A stretch of 64,000 bases of DNA from a bacterium (lineage in GTDB: Bacteria > Cyanobacteriota > Vampirovibrionia > Vampirovibrionales > Vampirovibrionaceae). The stretch covers positions 2,077,848 to 2,141,847 of the forward strand of contig JAUIEU010000001.1 in NCBI GenBank assembly GCA_030429585.1. The letters are read 5' to 3'. Each line of letters opens with the position of its first letter. Within the stretch, counting starts at the first letter, position 1. The translations under genes were made by a program, and so were the position numbers. The notes beneath the pieces were generated by a model, which saw only the letters and a list, made by a program, of their open reading frames with translations, did not search any database and was not told the origin of the DNA. This document shows positions 8,280 through 17,250 of the stretch, one piece after another.

Positions 8280-8780
8280 GTGAAAACATTGCATCACACC
8301 TTACAGCACCAGTTATCCACCCACGAGGCCATTAACACCAAACTACGCGAACTGCGTGTAGCGGTGGTAATGGGAAAAACAGACGAAGTTGCTAATATTA
8401 ACGAGCAACTATTATCTTTAGGCAATCAGTTAAAAGCGCTGGAAGTGACCCGCAAGGAATCGGTGGAAAAGCTAGGCTATGCCAGTAAACCCCTTAACGA
8501 AATTATCCCCCACCTGCCTATTGCGGAACAAACCAACCTAAAAAAACTGCGCGAAAAGCTGAACGCCACCATCGACTTAGTGCAGCAAGAAAAAGATGAT
8601 ACCAAAGCTGTGTTAGAACATTCCATGGATTGGGTAAAGCAGGCAATGGGTACCATTGCTAGCCATGTGGCCAAGGCTCAGCCTAAAACCCAACACTATG
8701 GTAGTGCCGGTAAAACAGGGGCTACGGTACCTGTGGCGGCGGCCTCGGCAAGAAGATCCATCATTGAGCGGAAGGCATAG
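8280..8780 (+). CDS. flgN: FlgN-like flagellar export chaperone
   Basis: FlgN binds FlgK and FlgL in the cytoplasm and pilots them to the export gate. This 166-residue, strongly helical protein sits immediately upstream of flgK-flgL, the normal FlgN position. Its first 120 residues are charged heptad-like helices (LHHTLQHQLSTHEAINTKL, LREKLNATIDLVQQEKDD) of the kind in the FlgN family; the last 40 residues are a Gly/Ala-rich tail. The start is a GTG at 8280 with AAAGGACG upstream, and a CAAAGAGAGTA purine motif just before that. The family call rests on helical pattern plus synteny. Confidence 0.78.
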   Translation: MKTLHHTLQHQLSTHEAINTKLRELRVAVVMGKTDEVANINEQLLSLGNQLKALEVTRKESVEKLGYASKPLNEIIPHLPIAEQTNLKKLREKLNATIDLVQQEKDDTKAVLEHSMDWVKQAMGTIASHVAKAQPKTQHYGSAGKTGATVPVAAASARRSIIERKA

Positions 8781-8922
8781 CCGCCGTCGGCAGGCTATGC
8801 TGAAGTATAGGCCTGTTGTTTTTTGGTAAAACAACGCGCTTAACAAGAGAGAGATACCCTACCGGCACCGGGCACACCCCTTAGTGGCCCCGCGTGCTTA
8901 CAGGCAGAGAGACGAGCAGCGA

Positions 8923-10446
8923 ATGATTTCCCCCGGTTCTTTAAACGCATTGCGCGTGGCATATAACGGCATTATGGCCGCCCAGGTTGGCTTGGATGTG
9001 GTAAACCACAACATTTCTAATGCCAACACAGAAGGGTATAGTCGCCAGCGGGTTACCTTTGAAGCCTCGCCTGCCTTTAGTAACCCTAGCTTGGGCCAAA
9101 CCCTGGCCGGTGGGCAAATTGGTATGGGGGTGCAGTTGCAGGGTGTTAATCGCATCCATAACACATTTTTTGATGGGCAAATTCGTAATCAGAGCAACGT
9201 GCTGAATTACCACGATGAATATGCGGATGCCATGACCCAATTAGAAGATATTTTGGGGGCAACTTCTGGGCAAAGTATTAATGATGACGTACAGGCCTTT
9301 TTTGATTCGCTGCATGAATTAAGCATTAACCCGGAAAGCACGGTTGCGAGAAACGCAGTGTTGCAGCAAGCCGAGCAAATGATTACCCAGTTCCAAACCA
9401 AGGGCCAATTAATTGCGGATTTGCAAGCCAGCTTGGTAGGCGACCCTAATGTGGCCGGCAGCGAGCAAGATAGCAAACTGGCCACCATGGTTACGGAAGT
9501 AAATAACAAGTTGGCGGAGTTAGCCGCCCTAAATGGCGAAATTATTACCATTACGGCCAGCGATGGTGTGCCCAATGATTTGTACGATAAGCGGGATTTG
9601 TTGCTGGAAGATATTTCTCAATATGTAGATTTTGAAACCAACTTTAATGATAACGGCGTGGTAGACGTGACCATTGCGGGCCAAGCCATGGTGCGTGGCC
9701 GCCAGTTAAGCGATACCTTAAGTGTGGTAGCCAACCCTGGCCCTGCACCAGACCCAGATTTTGAACCTTCGTTGGTGCGCACCACAACGGGCGCCTTTGA
9801 TATTACCAATAACGCGGCCCCGAATACGATAACAGGTGGAAAAATTAAGGCAATTATTGATGTGTCTGGGGGGAATACGAGCGAAGTCACTCTTCGTGGT
9901 GCCTTGGAAAACTTGGATTTGATGTTGCGCACCATCGCAACGGATATTAACGCGCTGCAAACCACTGGGCGAGATTTGAATGGCGCCGTTCCCACCGATA
10001 ACATCTTTTTACCTCAACCCCCTGGAGCTGGGTTAGAAATTTTTAACTACAGCGTTAATCCAGTACTGGAAGCTAACCCAGATAGAATCGCTACTGCGGC
10101 TGGCCCGCCGGCGGTTTACCTGGGCCCTGGTGATGGCAGCAATGCGTTAAGCATGGCCCAGTTAAACACCAGTAACCCTGCGGCGTTGGGTGGGTCGGAT
10201 TACCTAAGTTATTTTAATACCCTGTCGAGCAATTTGGGGGTGAACAATAACTCTCATAAAAGCCGGGTAGAAAATTCCACCAGCATTATGAATAACTTAG
10301 AGCAAACACGTCAGCGGGTATCAGGCGTGAATATGGAAGAAGAAATGGTAAATCTCATTCAGTTTCAACGAACGTTTGAAGCCTCGTCTCGGGTTATCCA
10401 AACCGTCAACGAGATTTTGCAAACCGTTATCAACTTAGGACGATAG
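8923..10446 (+). CDS. flgK: flagellar hook-associated protein 1 (FlgK)
   Basis: FlgK is the first hook-filament junction protein. The 507 residues begin with SLNALRVAYNGIMAAQVGLD and the axial motif VVNHNISNANTEGYSRQRV (about residues 26-44). The family's C-terminus is present: GVNMEEEMVNLIQFQRTFEA followed by SSRVIQTVNEILQTVINLG. The ATG at 8923 follows GCAGAGAGACGAGCAGC and gives the family start; a longer reading from 8884 is less likely. The variable middle (about 290-420) is Asn/Pro/Gly-rich, as expected for an exposed domain. It is followed four bases later by flgL. Confidence 0.96.
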   Translation: MISPGSLNALRVAYNGIMAAQVGLDVVNHNISNANTEGYSRQRVTFEASPAFSNPSLGQTLAGGQIGMGVQLQGVNRIHNTFFDGQIRNQSNVLNYHDEYADAMTQLEDILGATSGQSINDDVQAFFDSLHELSINPESTVARNAVLQQAEQMITQFQTKGQLIADLQASLVGDPNVAGSEQDSKLATMVTEVNNKLAELAALNGEIITITASDGVPNDLYDKRDLLLEDISQYVDFETNFNDNGVVDVTIAGQAMVRGRQLSDTLSVVANPGPAPDPDFEPSLVRTTTGAFDITNNAAPNTITGGKIKAIIDVSGGNTSEVTLRGALENLDLMLRTIATDINALQTTGRDLNGAVPTDNIFLPQPPGAGLEIFNYSVNPVLEANPDRIATAAGPPAVYLGPGDGSNALSMAQLNTSNPAALGGSDYLSYFNTLSSNLGVNNNSHKSRVENSTSIMNNLEQTRQRVSGVNMEEEMVNLIQFQRTFEASSRVIQTVNEILQTVINLGR

Positions 10447-10450
10447 CATT

Positions 10451-11401
10451 ATGGGTGTTTTCCGAACATCATTTAACGGCCTGGCGAACCAAAGCCTGTA
10501 CTTTTTGGGGCAAAATTCCTTTAACATCCAAAAAATTCAGGAAACCTTGGCCTCGGGTAAATCCATTAACCGCGTTTCGGATGACCCGATTCAATCGGTG
10601 CGCATGTTGGATTTAACCCAAACCTTGAATGTGGATAAGCAATATGTGCGCAACATGCAAACGGCGTTAACAGAAATTGACTTGGCCGATACCGCCATTA
10701 ATAGCTCGTTGGATATTATCCACCGGGCGAAAGAACTTGCCACCCAGGGGGCCACCACCGGTAACGACCAAAACAACTTGAATGCCATTGCCGTGGAAGT
10801 CGAAGAGTTGTTAAAACAGTTGGTTCAAGTGGGCAATACCCAGTTAGGGGATAAGTATTTGTTTGGCGGCAAGCAAACAGGCACAGCGCCTTTTTCCACC
10901 TCTGCTAACGATATTACTTATAACGGTAACGACCCTAGCACGGCGTGGCAGCGTCAGGTAGAAGTATCTGAGAATGTGACCCTGGATATTAACCTAAATG
11001 GCGAAACCCTGTTTGGCGAAGTGCAGGTAACCGCAACAGGCCCACCGCCTACCTTTTCCGCAGGGTCTACCGGGTTGTTTAGAACGTTGCGAAACTTAGA
11101 ACTAAATTTATCCGATGGTGACCAAGATGAAGTACGCTTGCGCCTAGATGAGCTGGATACCCAGTTAAATAGTGTGCTGAATGAGCAAACTCGCCTTGGT
11201 TCCGTGCGAAACCGCATTGACAGAACCCAAGCCATGGTAGAAGAGCGCGAGATATTTTTAAGCGAGCAGTATTCTAATATCCAGGATGTGAACTTGCCGG
11301 AATTGCTCACCAAGCTAAACGCTGCAGAAAATACCTTTCAGATGTCATTGTCGACAACCGCCCGGGTTATTCAGCCTTCTTTAATGCAATTTTTAGGCTA
11401 A
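10451..11401 (+). CDS. flgL: flagellar hook-associated protein 3 (FlgL)
   Basis: FlgL is the second junction protein, linking FlgK to flagellin. The 316-residue length is typical. It starts with NSFNIQKIQETLASGKSINR and VSDDPIQSVRMLDL, the flagellin-like N-terminal helix, and carries LGDKYLFGGKQTGTAPF near 134-150. It ends LPELLTKLNAAENTFQMSLS, the flagellin-like C-terminal coiled region. It closes the flagellar block; no flagellin gene is in the window. Confidence 0.95.
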   Translation: MGVFRTSFNGLANQSLYFLGQNSFNIQKIQETLASGKSINRVSDDPIQSVRMLDLTQTLNVDKQYVRNMQTALTEIDLADTAINSSLDIIHRAKELATQGATTGNDQNNLNAIAVEVEELLKQLVQVGNTQLGDKYLFGGKQTGTAPFSTSANDITYNGNDPSTAWQRQVEVSENVTLDINLNGETLFGEVQVTATGPPPTFSAGSTGLFRTLRNLELNLSDGDQDEVRLRLDELDTQLNSVLNEQTRLGSVRNRIDRTQAMVEEREIFLSEQYSNIQDVNLPELLTKLNAAENTFQMSLSTTARVIQPSLMQFLG

Positions 11402-11498
11402 CCCTAACGGCTTTAGGTGGTTTTCTACCGCTATGGGCCCACTTCATGTACACTGTTAAGGTATTTTTCTGTGTCGTCATAGGGTAGGTACATCACTC

Positions 11499-12614
11499 AT
11501 GCCATATCGTCTGCAACAATCCTGGTCTCGTGGAATTACCGTCGTGGTTATGGGGGCGATGATGCTGGCCAGTGGTGTTGGGCCACAGGCCAGTGCTGAA
11601 GAATGCTTGGCCGGGGATACCAAACCTTTGTGCCAACAAGTTAGCACCACGGCAGAGGGGGTTCGCATAATTGGTGTATCGCCCCAAAGCCAGCAGGTAG
11701 AAACGATTTTAGGTAAGGTCACCTCGTTACAGCAGGCTTCTAATAGCCATGATATTGCCGCCGTACTGAGCCATTTTTCTCCTCAGTTTGTGAGTGGGGA
11801 TAATTTAACCATTAAGGATTTGCGCCAGTTAATCGAGCAAACCTGGCAGCAGTACCCGGATATTCAATATGCGGTACAGCCGATTGAGTTGCGGGTAAAT
11901 GGCGATTGGGCCACGGTAGAAACAGTGGATGAAGCCCACGCCACAGCGGCCCCTACCCCACAAAATGATAAAGAAACCCCCTTGCTACCGGCGGAAAAAG
12001 GTACCTTACATACCCAGTCTCGGGGTATGTTGTACTTCCATCGGGTGGGTAAACAGTGGGAGGTAACCAGCGACCGTAGCTTGTACGAAACGGCTGCTAT
12101 TTTGTATGGCAGCGCCAAAGGGTTGGATATTAACCTTTCTGCACCAGACCAAGTCTTTTCTGGGGGCACGTACACCGCCCGCATTGTGAGTGATTTGCCT
12201 GAAGGTGCTGTCGCGATAGCTTCGATCACTCGCACTCCTATTCAATACCCAGCGGTAGAAGCCGACGATAAATTTCGTTCCATGACATTACGCCGCAACC
12301 GCTTAGAGCGAGTGTTTGATGCCAACCGTGCTAGCCGAAATGAGCTAATTACCGCCGTTGTTGGCCTAACAGAAGTTGGCCAAAATGAGGCGAATCGCCC
12401 CACCGTTGCCTTTAAAGGTATGGCCACCCTCACTAAACGGGTGAATGTATCGCCCCAAGTAACCCATGAGTTTGATACCGAGCGCGGCATTGAGCAGGTG
12501 GTTAAGGTATCTGCTGATGGTGATATTGATGTGCGAAACATGGGTAATGGCGCTGATGATGACTCCTCTTTAACAACACCCGCGGACGAGGAACATGGTG
12601 CGTCTGACTCCTAG
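11499..12614 (+). CDS. secreted NTF2/SnoaL-like domain protein
   Basis: This is a 371-residue exported protein: a basic N-terminus, hydrophobic core and signal peptidase site at AS-A near residue 33. Residues about 65-190 (VTSLQQASNSHDIAAVLSHF, later MLYFHRVGKQWEVTSDRSLY) have the helix-then-sheet pattern of the NTF2-like/SnoaL fold. A second beta-rich part (about 205-345), without a known motif, contains AGGT-like and RNRLERVFDANRASRNELIT segments. The C-terminus is acidic and low-complexity. Two Cys lie just after the signal site. It overlaps the start of lspA by 20 bases, so the two are probably translated together. The function is unknown. Confidence 0.8.
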   Translation: MPYRLQQSWSRGITVVVMGAMMLASGVGPQASAEECLAGDTKPLCQQVSTTAEGVRIIGVSPQSQQVETILGKVTSLQQASNSHDIAAVLSHFSPQFVSGDNLTIKDLRQLIEQTWQQYPDIQYAVQPIELRVNGDWATVETVDEAHATAAPTPQNDKETPLLPAEKGTLHTQSRGMLYFHRVGKQWEVTSDRSLYETAAILYGSAKGLDINLSAPDQVFSGGTYTARIVSDLPEGAVAIASITRTPIQYPAVEADDKFRSMTLRRNRLERVFDANRASRNELITAVVGLTEVGQNEANRPTVAFKGMATLTKRVNVSPQVTHEFDTERGIEQVVKVSADGDIDVRNMGNGADDDSSLTTPADEEHGASDS

Positions 12615-13137
12615 TATGCGTGGTGGCGTGGCGGAAAATAGAGGCCTATGGTTAGCATGGCTGGCGGGCATTGCCTGTGTGGTGCTTGGGGCGGATTTGG
12701 CTACCAAACATTGGGTGCAGCAAAATATCCCCTTAGGCCAGCACCTGGCCTGGTGGCCTGAGGTGTGCCAACTAACCCATACACGAAATACGGGCATGGC
12801 CTTTAGCTTATTGCATCATGCCCCAGAGCTGGTGCGGTGGGGTTCGGCGGCACTGTGGGTGCTGCTGGTGGGTTGGGTTGTGTTGCAACCCAAAGGCTCG
12901 CCCTTGCGCACGGGGGTGGGCATGGTTGCCGCCGGGCTAATAATGGGCGGGGCTTTGGCTAACGGCTGGGAGCGCTTTACCCACGGGTGGGTGACGGATT
13001 TTATCGATGTGGTGGCTGTTCATTTTGCTATTTTTAATGTGGCGGATACGGCTGTTTGTGTGGGTGTTGCCCTGTGGTGCGTGCTGCTGTTTAAGCATAA
13101 CCTTTCGGCTGCTAACGCTACCCCAAAGGTGGCCTAA
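12595..13137 (+). CDS. lspA: lipoprotein signal peptidase (LspA)
   Basis: LspA cleaves prolipoprotein signal peptides in the inner membrane. The 180-residue protein has four membrane segments, an early ADLATKHWV motif, HTRNTGMAFS near 61-70 and the C-terminal catalytic region VTDFIDVVAVHFAIFNVADTA with both Asp residues (the D of TDF and the D of VADTA). The usual GNxxDR motif reads ANGWER here, so the conserved Gly and Asp are replaced. GAGGA just upstream supports the ATG at 12595. Its stop codon overlaps the start of rluD (TAATG). Confidence 0.93.
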   Translation: MVRLTPSMRGGVAENRGLWLAWLAGIACVVLGADLATKHWVQQNIPLGQHLAWWPEVCQLTHTRNTGMAFSLLHHAPELVRWGSAALWVLLVGWVVLQPKGSPLRTGVGMVAAGLIMGGALANGWERFTHGWVTDFIDVVAVHFAIFNVADTAVCVGVALWCVLLFKHNLSAANATPKVA

Positions 13138-14093
13138 TGCCTGCTGCTAACAACGGACCTGCCCCCATTCATTTAACGGTCGATGACGATGCGGCAGGGC
13201 TGCGATTGGATAAATTTTTAGCCGAAGCATTATCCGATACCGCTTCTCGAGAATCGATTCAAGGGTGGGTAAAGAGTGGATTAGCAACGGTTAATAGCGC
13301 GGTAGTGACCAAGGTGGCCCATCGAGTAGAAAGCGGGGACGCGGTTACACTTAGCATTCCGCCAGAAACCCCACTGGATTTACCTGCCGAAGCGATTCCG
13401 CTAGAGGTTATTTTTGAAGACGACCATGTGTTGGTGATTAATAAACCGGCGGGTATGCTCACTCATCCTGCGGGTAGTCAGCGCACGGGTACATTGGTAA
13501 ATGCCGTACTGCACCACTGCAATGGTAATCTGTCGGATGCGAATGGGCCGATCCGCCCAGGGATTGTGCACCGGCTAGACCGCGATACCAGTGGATTAAT
13601 GATGGTGGCTAAAACTAATCAGGCGCACCGGGGCTTGGCGGAACAACTACAACACCGCACGGCAGGCCGAACCTACATTGCCATTACCCATGGCATCCCC
13701 TCTGCCGAAATAGGTACCATTACGGCGGCATTGGCGCGTAACCCTAAAAAGCGAAACGCCATGGTGGTGGACGATGCTGGCCGCCATGCCGTGACCCACT
13801 GGCAGGTATTAGAAACCGCCCATGCTAAATTTGCCAAGGTGCAATTTAAGTTAGAAACGGGCCGTACCCACCAAATCCGCGTGCACTGTGCTTATAAAGG
13901 GTTCCCTATTATTGGCGACCCGCTGTATGGCAATGGGGCAGATAAGCAGCTCCAGTTGGGTATTTCTGGCCAATGCTTGCAGGCCGTAAAGTTAGCTTTT
14001 ACCCATCCCATAACTGCCGAAAAAATGCATTTCGAAATACAAGAATCAACGTTTATTAAAACGACGTGGCGGAAGCTTTCTACAGAGAGTTAG
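13137..14093 (+). CDS. rluD: RluA/RluD-family large-subunit pseudouridine synthase
   Basis: This enzyme isomerises uridines of rRNA (or tRNA) to pseudouridine. It has 318 residues, with an S4 RNA-binding domain at about 20-75 (RLDKFLAEALSDTAS), then the catalytic domain. Motif II, HRLDRDTSG, lies at 145-153 with Asp148 as the nucleophile. ETGRTHQIRVHCAYKGFPI and GDPLYG mark the rest. The S4 domain and length fit RluD (23S helix 69), but RluC-like specificity cannot be excluded by eye. It is translationally coupled to lspA, a pairing common in many bacteria. Confidence 0.92.
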   Translation: MPAANNGPAPIHLTVDDDAAGLRLDKFLAEALSDTASRESIQGWVKSGLATVNSAVVTKVAHRVESGDAVTLSIPPETPLDLPAEAIPLEVIFEDDHVLVINKPAGMLTHPAGSQRTGTLVNAVLHHCNGNLSDANGPIRPGIVHRLDRDTSGLMMVAKTNQAHRGLAEQLQHRTAGRTYIAITHGIPSAEIGTITAALARNPKKRNAMVVDDAGRHAVTHWQVLETAHAKFAKVQFKLETGRTHQIRVHCAYKGFPIIGDPLYGNGADKQLQLGISGQCLQAVKLAFTHPITAEKMHFEIQESTFIKTTWRKLSTES

Positions 14094-14104
14094 GGTATTA
14101 AAAA

Positions 14105-14141
14105 GGAGCCTGCCATAACAGCAGACTCCCTTAATTTTTTT
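14105..14141. terminator. Rho-independent terminator between convergent genes
   Basis: The inverted repeat GGAGCCTGC (14105-14113) pairs with GCAGACTCC (14121-14129) with one C-A mismatch and a 7-base loop. A T-run follows at 14135-14141 for the rluD side. On the other strand the run of A at 14100-14104 gives the matching U-tract, so it can also end the aldehyde dehydrogenase transcript. Confidence 0.85.
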
Positions 14142-14152
14142 AAGAAACGAAC

Positions 14153-15706
14153 CTAGTCTTCGTTATCAATTTGGGCGCGCTGCAAGCTGTCGCTGTAATC
14201 AATAAAGATGGCTTTGGCTTCGCTGTAGGTCTCCAAGCATGCTTGGCCAGCATCGCGGTGGCCGTTGCCTGTATTTTTCATGCCGCCAAAGGGTAGGTGC
14301 ACTTCGGCGCCAATGGTGGGGGCATTAATGTAGGCTAGGCCGCTTTGCACATCGCGGGCGTAGGTCATGGCTTGGTTAATGTTTTTGGTGTAAATCGCGG
14401 TGGATAAACCAAAATCAATATTGTTAGCCACGTCCACAGCTTCTTTTAGGCTGCTAATTTCAATCATGGCGGTTACAGGGCCAAAAATTTCTTCTTGGGC
14501 TATGCGCATGTTGGGGGTCACGTTATCAAACAAGGTGGGCTCAATAAACCAGCCGGGGCCAGCACTTTCATCGCGCTTGCCGCCAATCACCAGTTCGGCT
14601 TTGTCTTCGTTTTTGCCAATTTCAATGTAGTTTAAAATGCCCTTCATGGCTTTTTCGTTCACTACAGGGCCAACGGTAACACCATCGTTTAGGCCGTAAC
14701 CCAGTTTTAGGGTTTTCATTTTTTCAACAATCATATCGCGCAGTTTGGCGTGCACATCTTTGTGCACAATCACGCGGCTAGCGGCAGTACAGCGTTGGCC
14801 GCTGGTACCAAACGCAGCCCAAACAATGCCGTCTACGGCGAGTTCTAGGTTGGCGTCATCCATAACGATGATGCAGTTTTTACCGCCCATTTCTAAGCTA
14901 ACGTGCTTAAAGGTGCTGGCACACGCTTCGTTGACACGGCGGCCAGTATCAGTGCTACCGGTAAAGCTAACCAGTTTAATATCCTTATGACCCATCAGGG
15001 CTTCGCCGCAGGTGCTGCCGGGGCCAAACACCACGTTTAGTACGCCTTTCGGTAGGCCAGCTTCTTCAAATACTTTTACCAGTAATAAACTACTCATAGG
15101 TGTATCGCTAGCAGGCTTTAGCACCATGGTGTTGCCGCATACCAAGGCAGGGGCAATCTTCCAGCTAGGAATAGCCATGGGGAAGTTCCACGGCGTAATT
15201 AAACCAACAACGCCTAGTGGGTCGCGTACCGTCATGCAGAATTTTTGCGCCAGTTCGGATGGGGTGGTTTGGCCCCATAAACGGCGACCTTCGCCGGCCA
15301 TGTAAAACAGCATATCAATGGCTTCTTGCACGTCCCCGCGAGTTTCGGCAACGACTTTGCCCATTTCGCGAGTCATGATTTGCGACATTTCTTCTTTGTA
15401 TTGAATAAGCAGTTGGCCAGCGCGGTACATGATTTCTGCACGGCGTGGGGCAGGCATTAAACGCCAGGTGGCAAAGGCTTTTTTACCGGCTTCTACGGCG
15501 TCTTTAATATCAGCTTCGCTGCTTTGGGGGTAGTTGCCGATAACATCGCTAGGGTCGGCAGGGTTTAAATTTTGAAAGGTTTCGCCGCTTTTTGCGGGTA
15601 CCCATTCGCCACCAATATAGTTGTTAAAGGTGGGCACATTGCCGGGGGTTAAAACGGATTTTAGTACATCACTCAGGGATTGAGATTGGGCAGTTGCCAT
15701 GGCCAT
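14153..15706 (-). CDS. NAD(P)-dependent aldehyde dehydrogenase
   Basis: This is a classical ALDH-superfamily enzyme of 517 residues. The start ATG at 15706 is chosen because GGAG lies 8 bases before it; upstream in-frame starts at 15757 and 15730 have no such site. It has the dinucleotide-binding region [20 protein letters not shown], the substrate/cofactor motif [12 protein letters not shown], the general base Glu in LEMGGKN (residue 272) and the nucleophile Cys in [11 protein letters not shown] (residue 306). Substrate is unknown: the sequence resembles semialdehyde-type dehydrogenases (succinate- or alpha-ketoglutarate-semialdehyde), but residue patterns alone do not decide. It is monocistronic by layout. 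Confidence 0.9.
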   Translation of the reverse strand: MAMATAQSQSLSDVLKSVLTPGNVPTFNNYIGGEWVPAKSGETFQNLNPADPSDVIGNYPQSSEADIKDAVEAGKKAFATWRLMPAPRRAEIMYRAGQLLIQYKEEMSQIMTREMGKVVAETRGDVQEAIDMLFYMAGEGRRLWGQTTPSELAQKFCMTVRDPLGVVGLITPWNFPMAIPSWKIAPALVCGNTMVLKPASDTPMSSLLLVKVFEEAGLPKGVLNVVFGPGSTCGEALMGHKDIKLVSFTGSTDTGRRVNEACASTFKHVSLEMGGKNCIIVMDDANLELAVDGIVWAAFGTSGQRCTAASRVIVHKDVHAKLRDMIVEKMKTLKLGYGLNDGVTVGPVVNEKAMKGILNYIEIGKNEDKAELVIGGKRDESAGPGWFIEPTLFDNVTPNMRIAQEEIFGPVTAMIEISSLKEAVDVANNIDFGLSTAIYTKNINQAMTYARDVQSGLAYINAPTIGAEVHLPFGGMKNTGNGHRDAGQACLETYSEAKAIFIDYSDSLQRAQIDNED

Positions 15707-15820
15707 TGATATGCTCCTTGATTCACTCATATAACGGGGATACTGCGATTGTGCCACACCTTTGGCAGGGCCACAATGGGGCAGGTCAAATTTAATCGTA
15801 TCATCATGTTAATGGTGGAA

Positions 15821-17062
15821 TTATCGCCGCAAGATGCAGGCGCCAGGGGCAGTGGCAATATGGCCGAGTAGTTCTAGCAAGGTTAGGTGCTGGGTTAGTT
15901 CGGCGGTAGGGAGTGAGGATTGTTTGGCAATGTGCTCGATGGGGGTGGGGTCGTAGGGGATAAGGGCGAGGAGGGCGTGTTGCTCTGGGGGTAGGGCGGT
16001 GTTGGGTTCGGTTGGATGGGGGGGATGGGTGTCGGGGTGTTCCGTGGGCGCAGTAATAGGTGTGGTGGGTTTGGTTAGCCAGTGGAGCTCTTGGGCGATG
16101 GCCTCGCCGCTAAGGGCGGGTACGGCGCCTTGTTGCAATAGTTGGTGGGGCCCAGCGCTGCCTGGGTTAAATAGGGTGCCGGGCACGGCAAACACGCTGC
16201 GGTTTTCCTCCAGGGCTAGGTGGGCAGTAATGAGGCTACCACTTTTAATGTGGCCTTCTACCACCACTACCCCGTGGCTAAGGCCTGCAATAATACGGTT
16301 GCGCTGGGGGAATAAACTCCGTTGGCCAGGGGTGCCGGGCGGGTACTCGCTAATTAAGGCGCCATTGGCCGACAAAATATCCGCAGCTAGGCCCGTGTGC
16401 CGGGTAGGGAAAATACTATCAATACCCGTGCCAAACACGGCAATGGTGGGTAGGTTATTGCTTAGCGCAGCCCGGTGGCAGGCACCATCCACGCCATCGG
16501 CTAGGCCGCTAACAATGGTGGGCCCGTAAGGTGCTAGCTGGCTAACCAGGTGGCTGGCGGCTCGCTGGCCGTAATCGCTAATGGTGCGGGTGCCTACCAT
16601 GGCCAAGGTTTTGCTATTTAGCAGGCGTGTGTTGCCGCGCACAAATAGTACGGCAGGCGGGTTGTGGCATTGGGCAAGCAAGGGGGCATAGTGGGTGCTG
16701 CCAAACATCACCAAGGTAATACCCAGCTTGTCCAGTTGTTGGGCCATGGTGTGGGGCAGGGTAGGGGTGCGGTGCTGCTGTTTGTTCCAAGCGGCAATGA
16801 GTTTGTCTTTGCGGGTGCAGCCCTCGAGTACATGGTTCATGACTGTGGGGCTGGCAGGCCACCAGGCGGCGGGGTCGCTAAGGGTATCGGTTAATAAAGT
16901 TGGTTCGTTTAGCCGTTGGATAATGTGTCGTAGGGCGGCGGCGCCAAATTCGGTAATGCGGGCTAAGCTAGCCCACACAGGCCAAAAATTGGCTTCTTCC
17001 CAAAAGGGTGGCTGGGGTGCGGGTATCGGTGGGGTGGCTAAAGGGCTGTGATAAGTGGGCAT
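15821..17062 (-). CDS. dprA: DNA-protecting protein DprA
   Basis: DprA binds incoming single-stranded DNA during natural transformation and loads RecA. From the ATG at 17062 the protein has 413 residues. The Rossmann core carries VGTRTISDYGQRAA, IVSGLADGVDGACHRAAL, VFGTGIDSIFP, SEYPPGTPGQRSLFPQRNRIIAGLS and the VVEGHIKSGSLITAHLALEENR block. The C-terminal 100 residues have a Pro/His/Thr-rich linker and a winged-helix-like DprA_WH domain (TAELTQHLTLLELLGHI). The frame is open upstream to 17251, so an earlier start is possible; no start has a convincing Shine-Dalgarno. A comF-like gene lies at 28 kb. Confidence 0.93.
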   Translation of the reverse strand: MPTYHSPLATPPIPAPQPPFWEEANFWPVWASLARITEFGAAALRHIIQRLNEPTLLTDTLSDPAAWWPASPTVMNHVLEGCTRKDKLIAAWNKQQHRTPTLPHTMAQQLDKLGITLVMFGSTHYAPLLAQCHNPPAVLFVRGNTRLLNSKTLAMVGTRTISDYGQRAASHLVSQLAPYGPTIVSGLADGVDGACHRAALSNNLPTIAVFGTGIDSIFPTRHTGLAADILSANGALISEYPPGTPGQRSLFPQRNRIIAGLSHGVVVVEGHIKSGSLITAHLALEENRSVFAVPGTLFNPGSAGPHQLLQQGAVPALSGEAIAQELHWLTKPTTPITAPTEHPDTHPPHPTEPNTALPPEQHALLALIPYDPTPIEHIAKQSSLPTAELTQHLTLLELLGHIATAPGACILRR

Positions 17063-17250
17063 ATGGGTGGGGTAAGGCAAGTTTGGGTAAAGGCGGTGGC
17101 AACCAGCCATTTGGCGGGGTTTTTGGTATAGTACGCCTATCCGTTGGTGCACTTGTGTAGTGTGCCATAAGCCTTGCGCACTATAACCGCATATATTTTC
17201 GGATTTATAAAAATTCCACTCCCTAACCCCCCCCATTAATAACATCTGCA

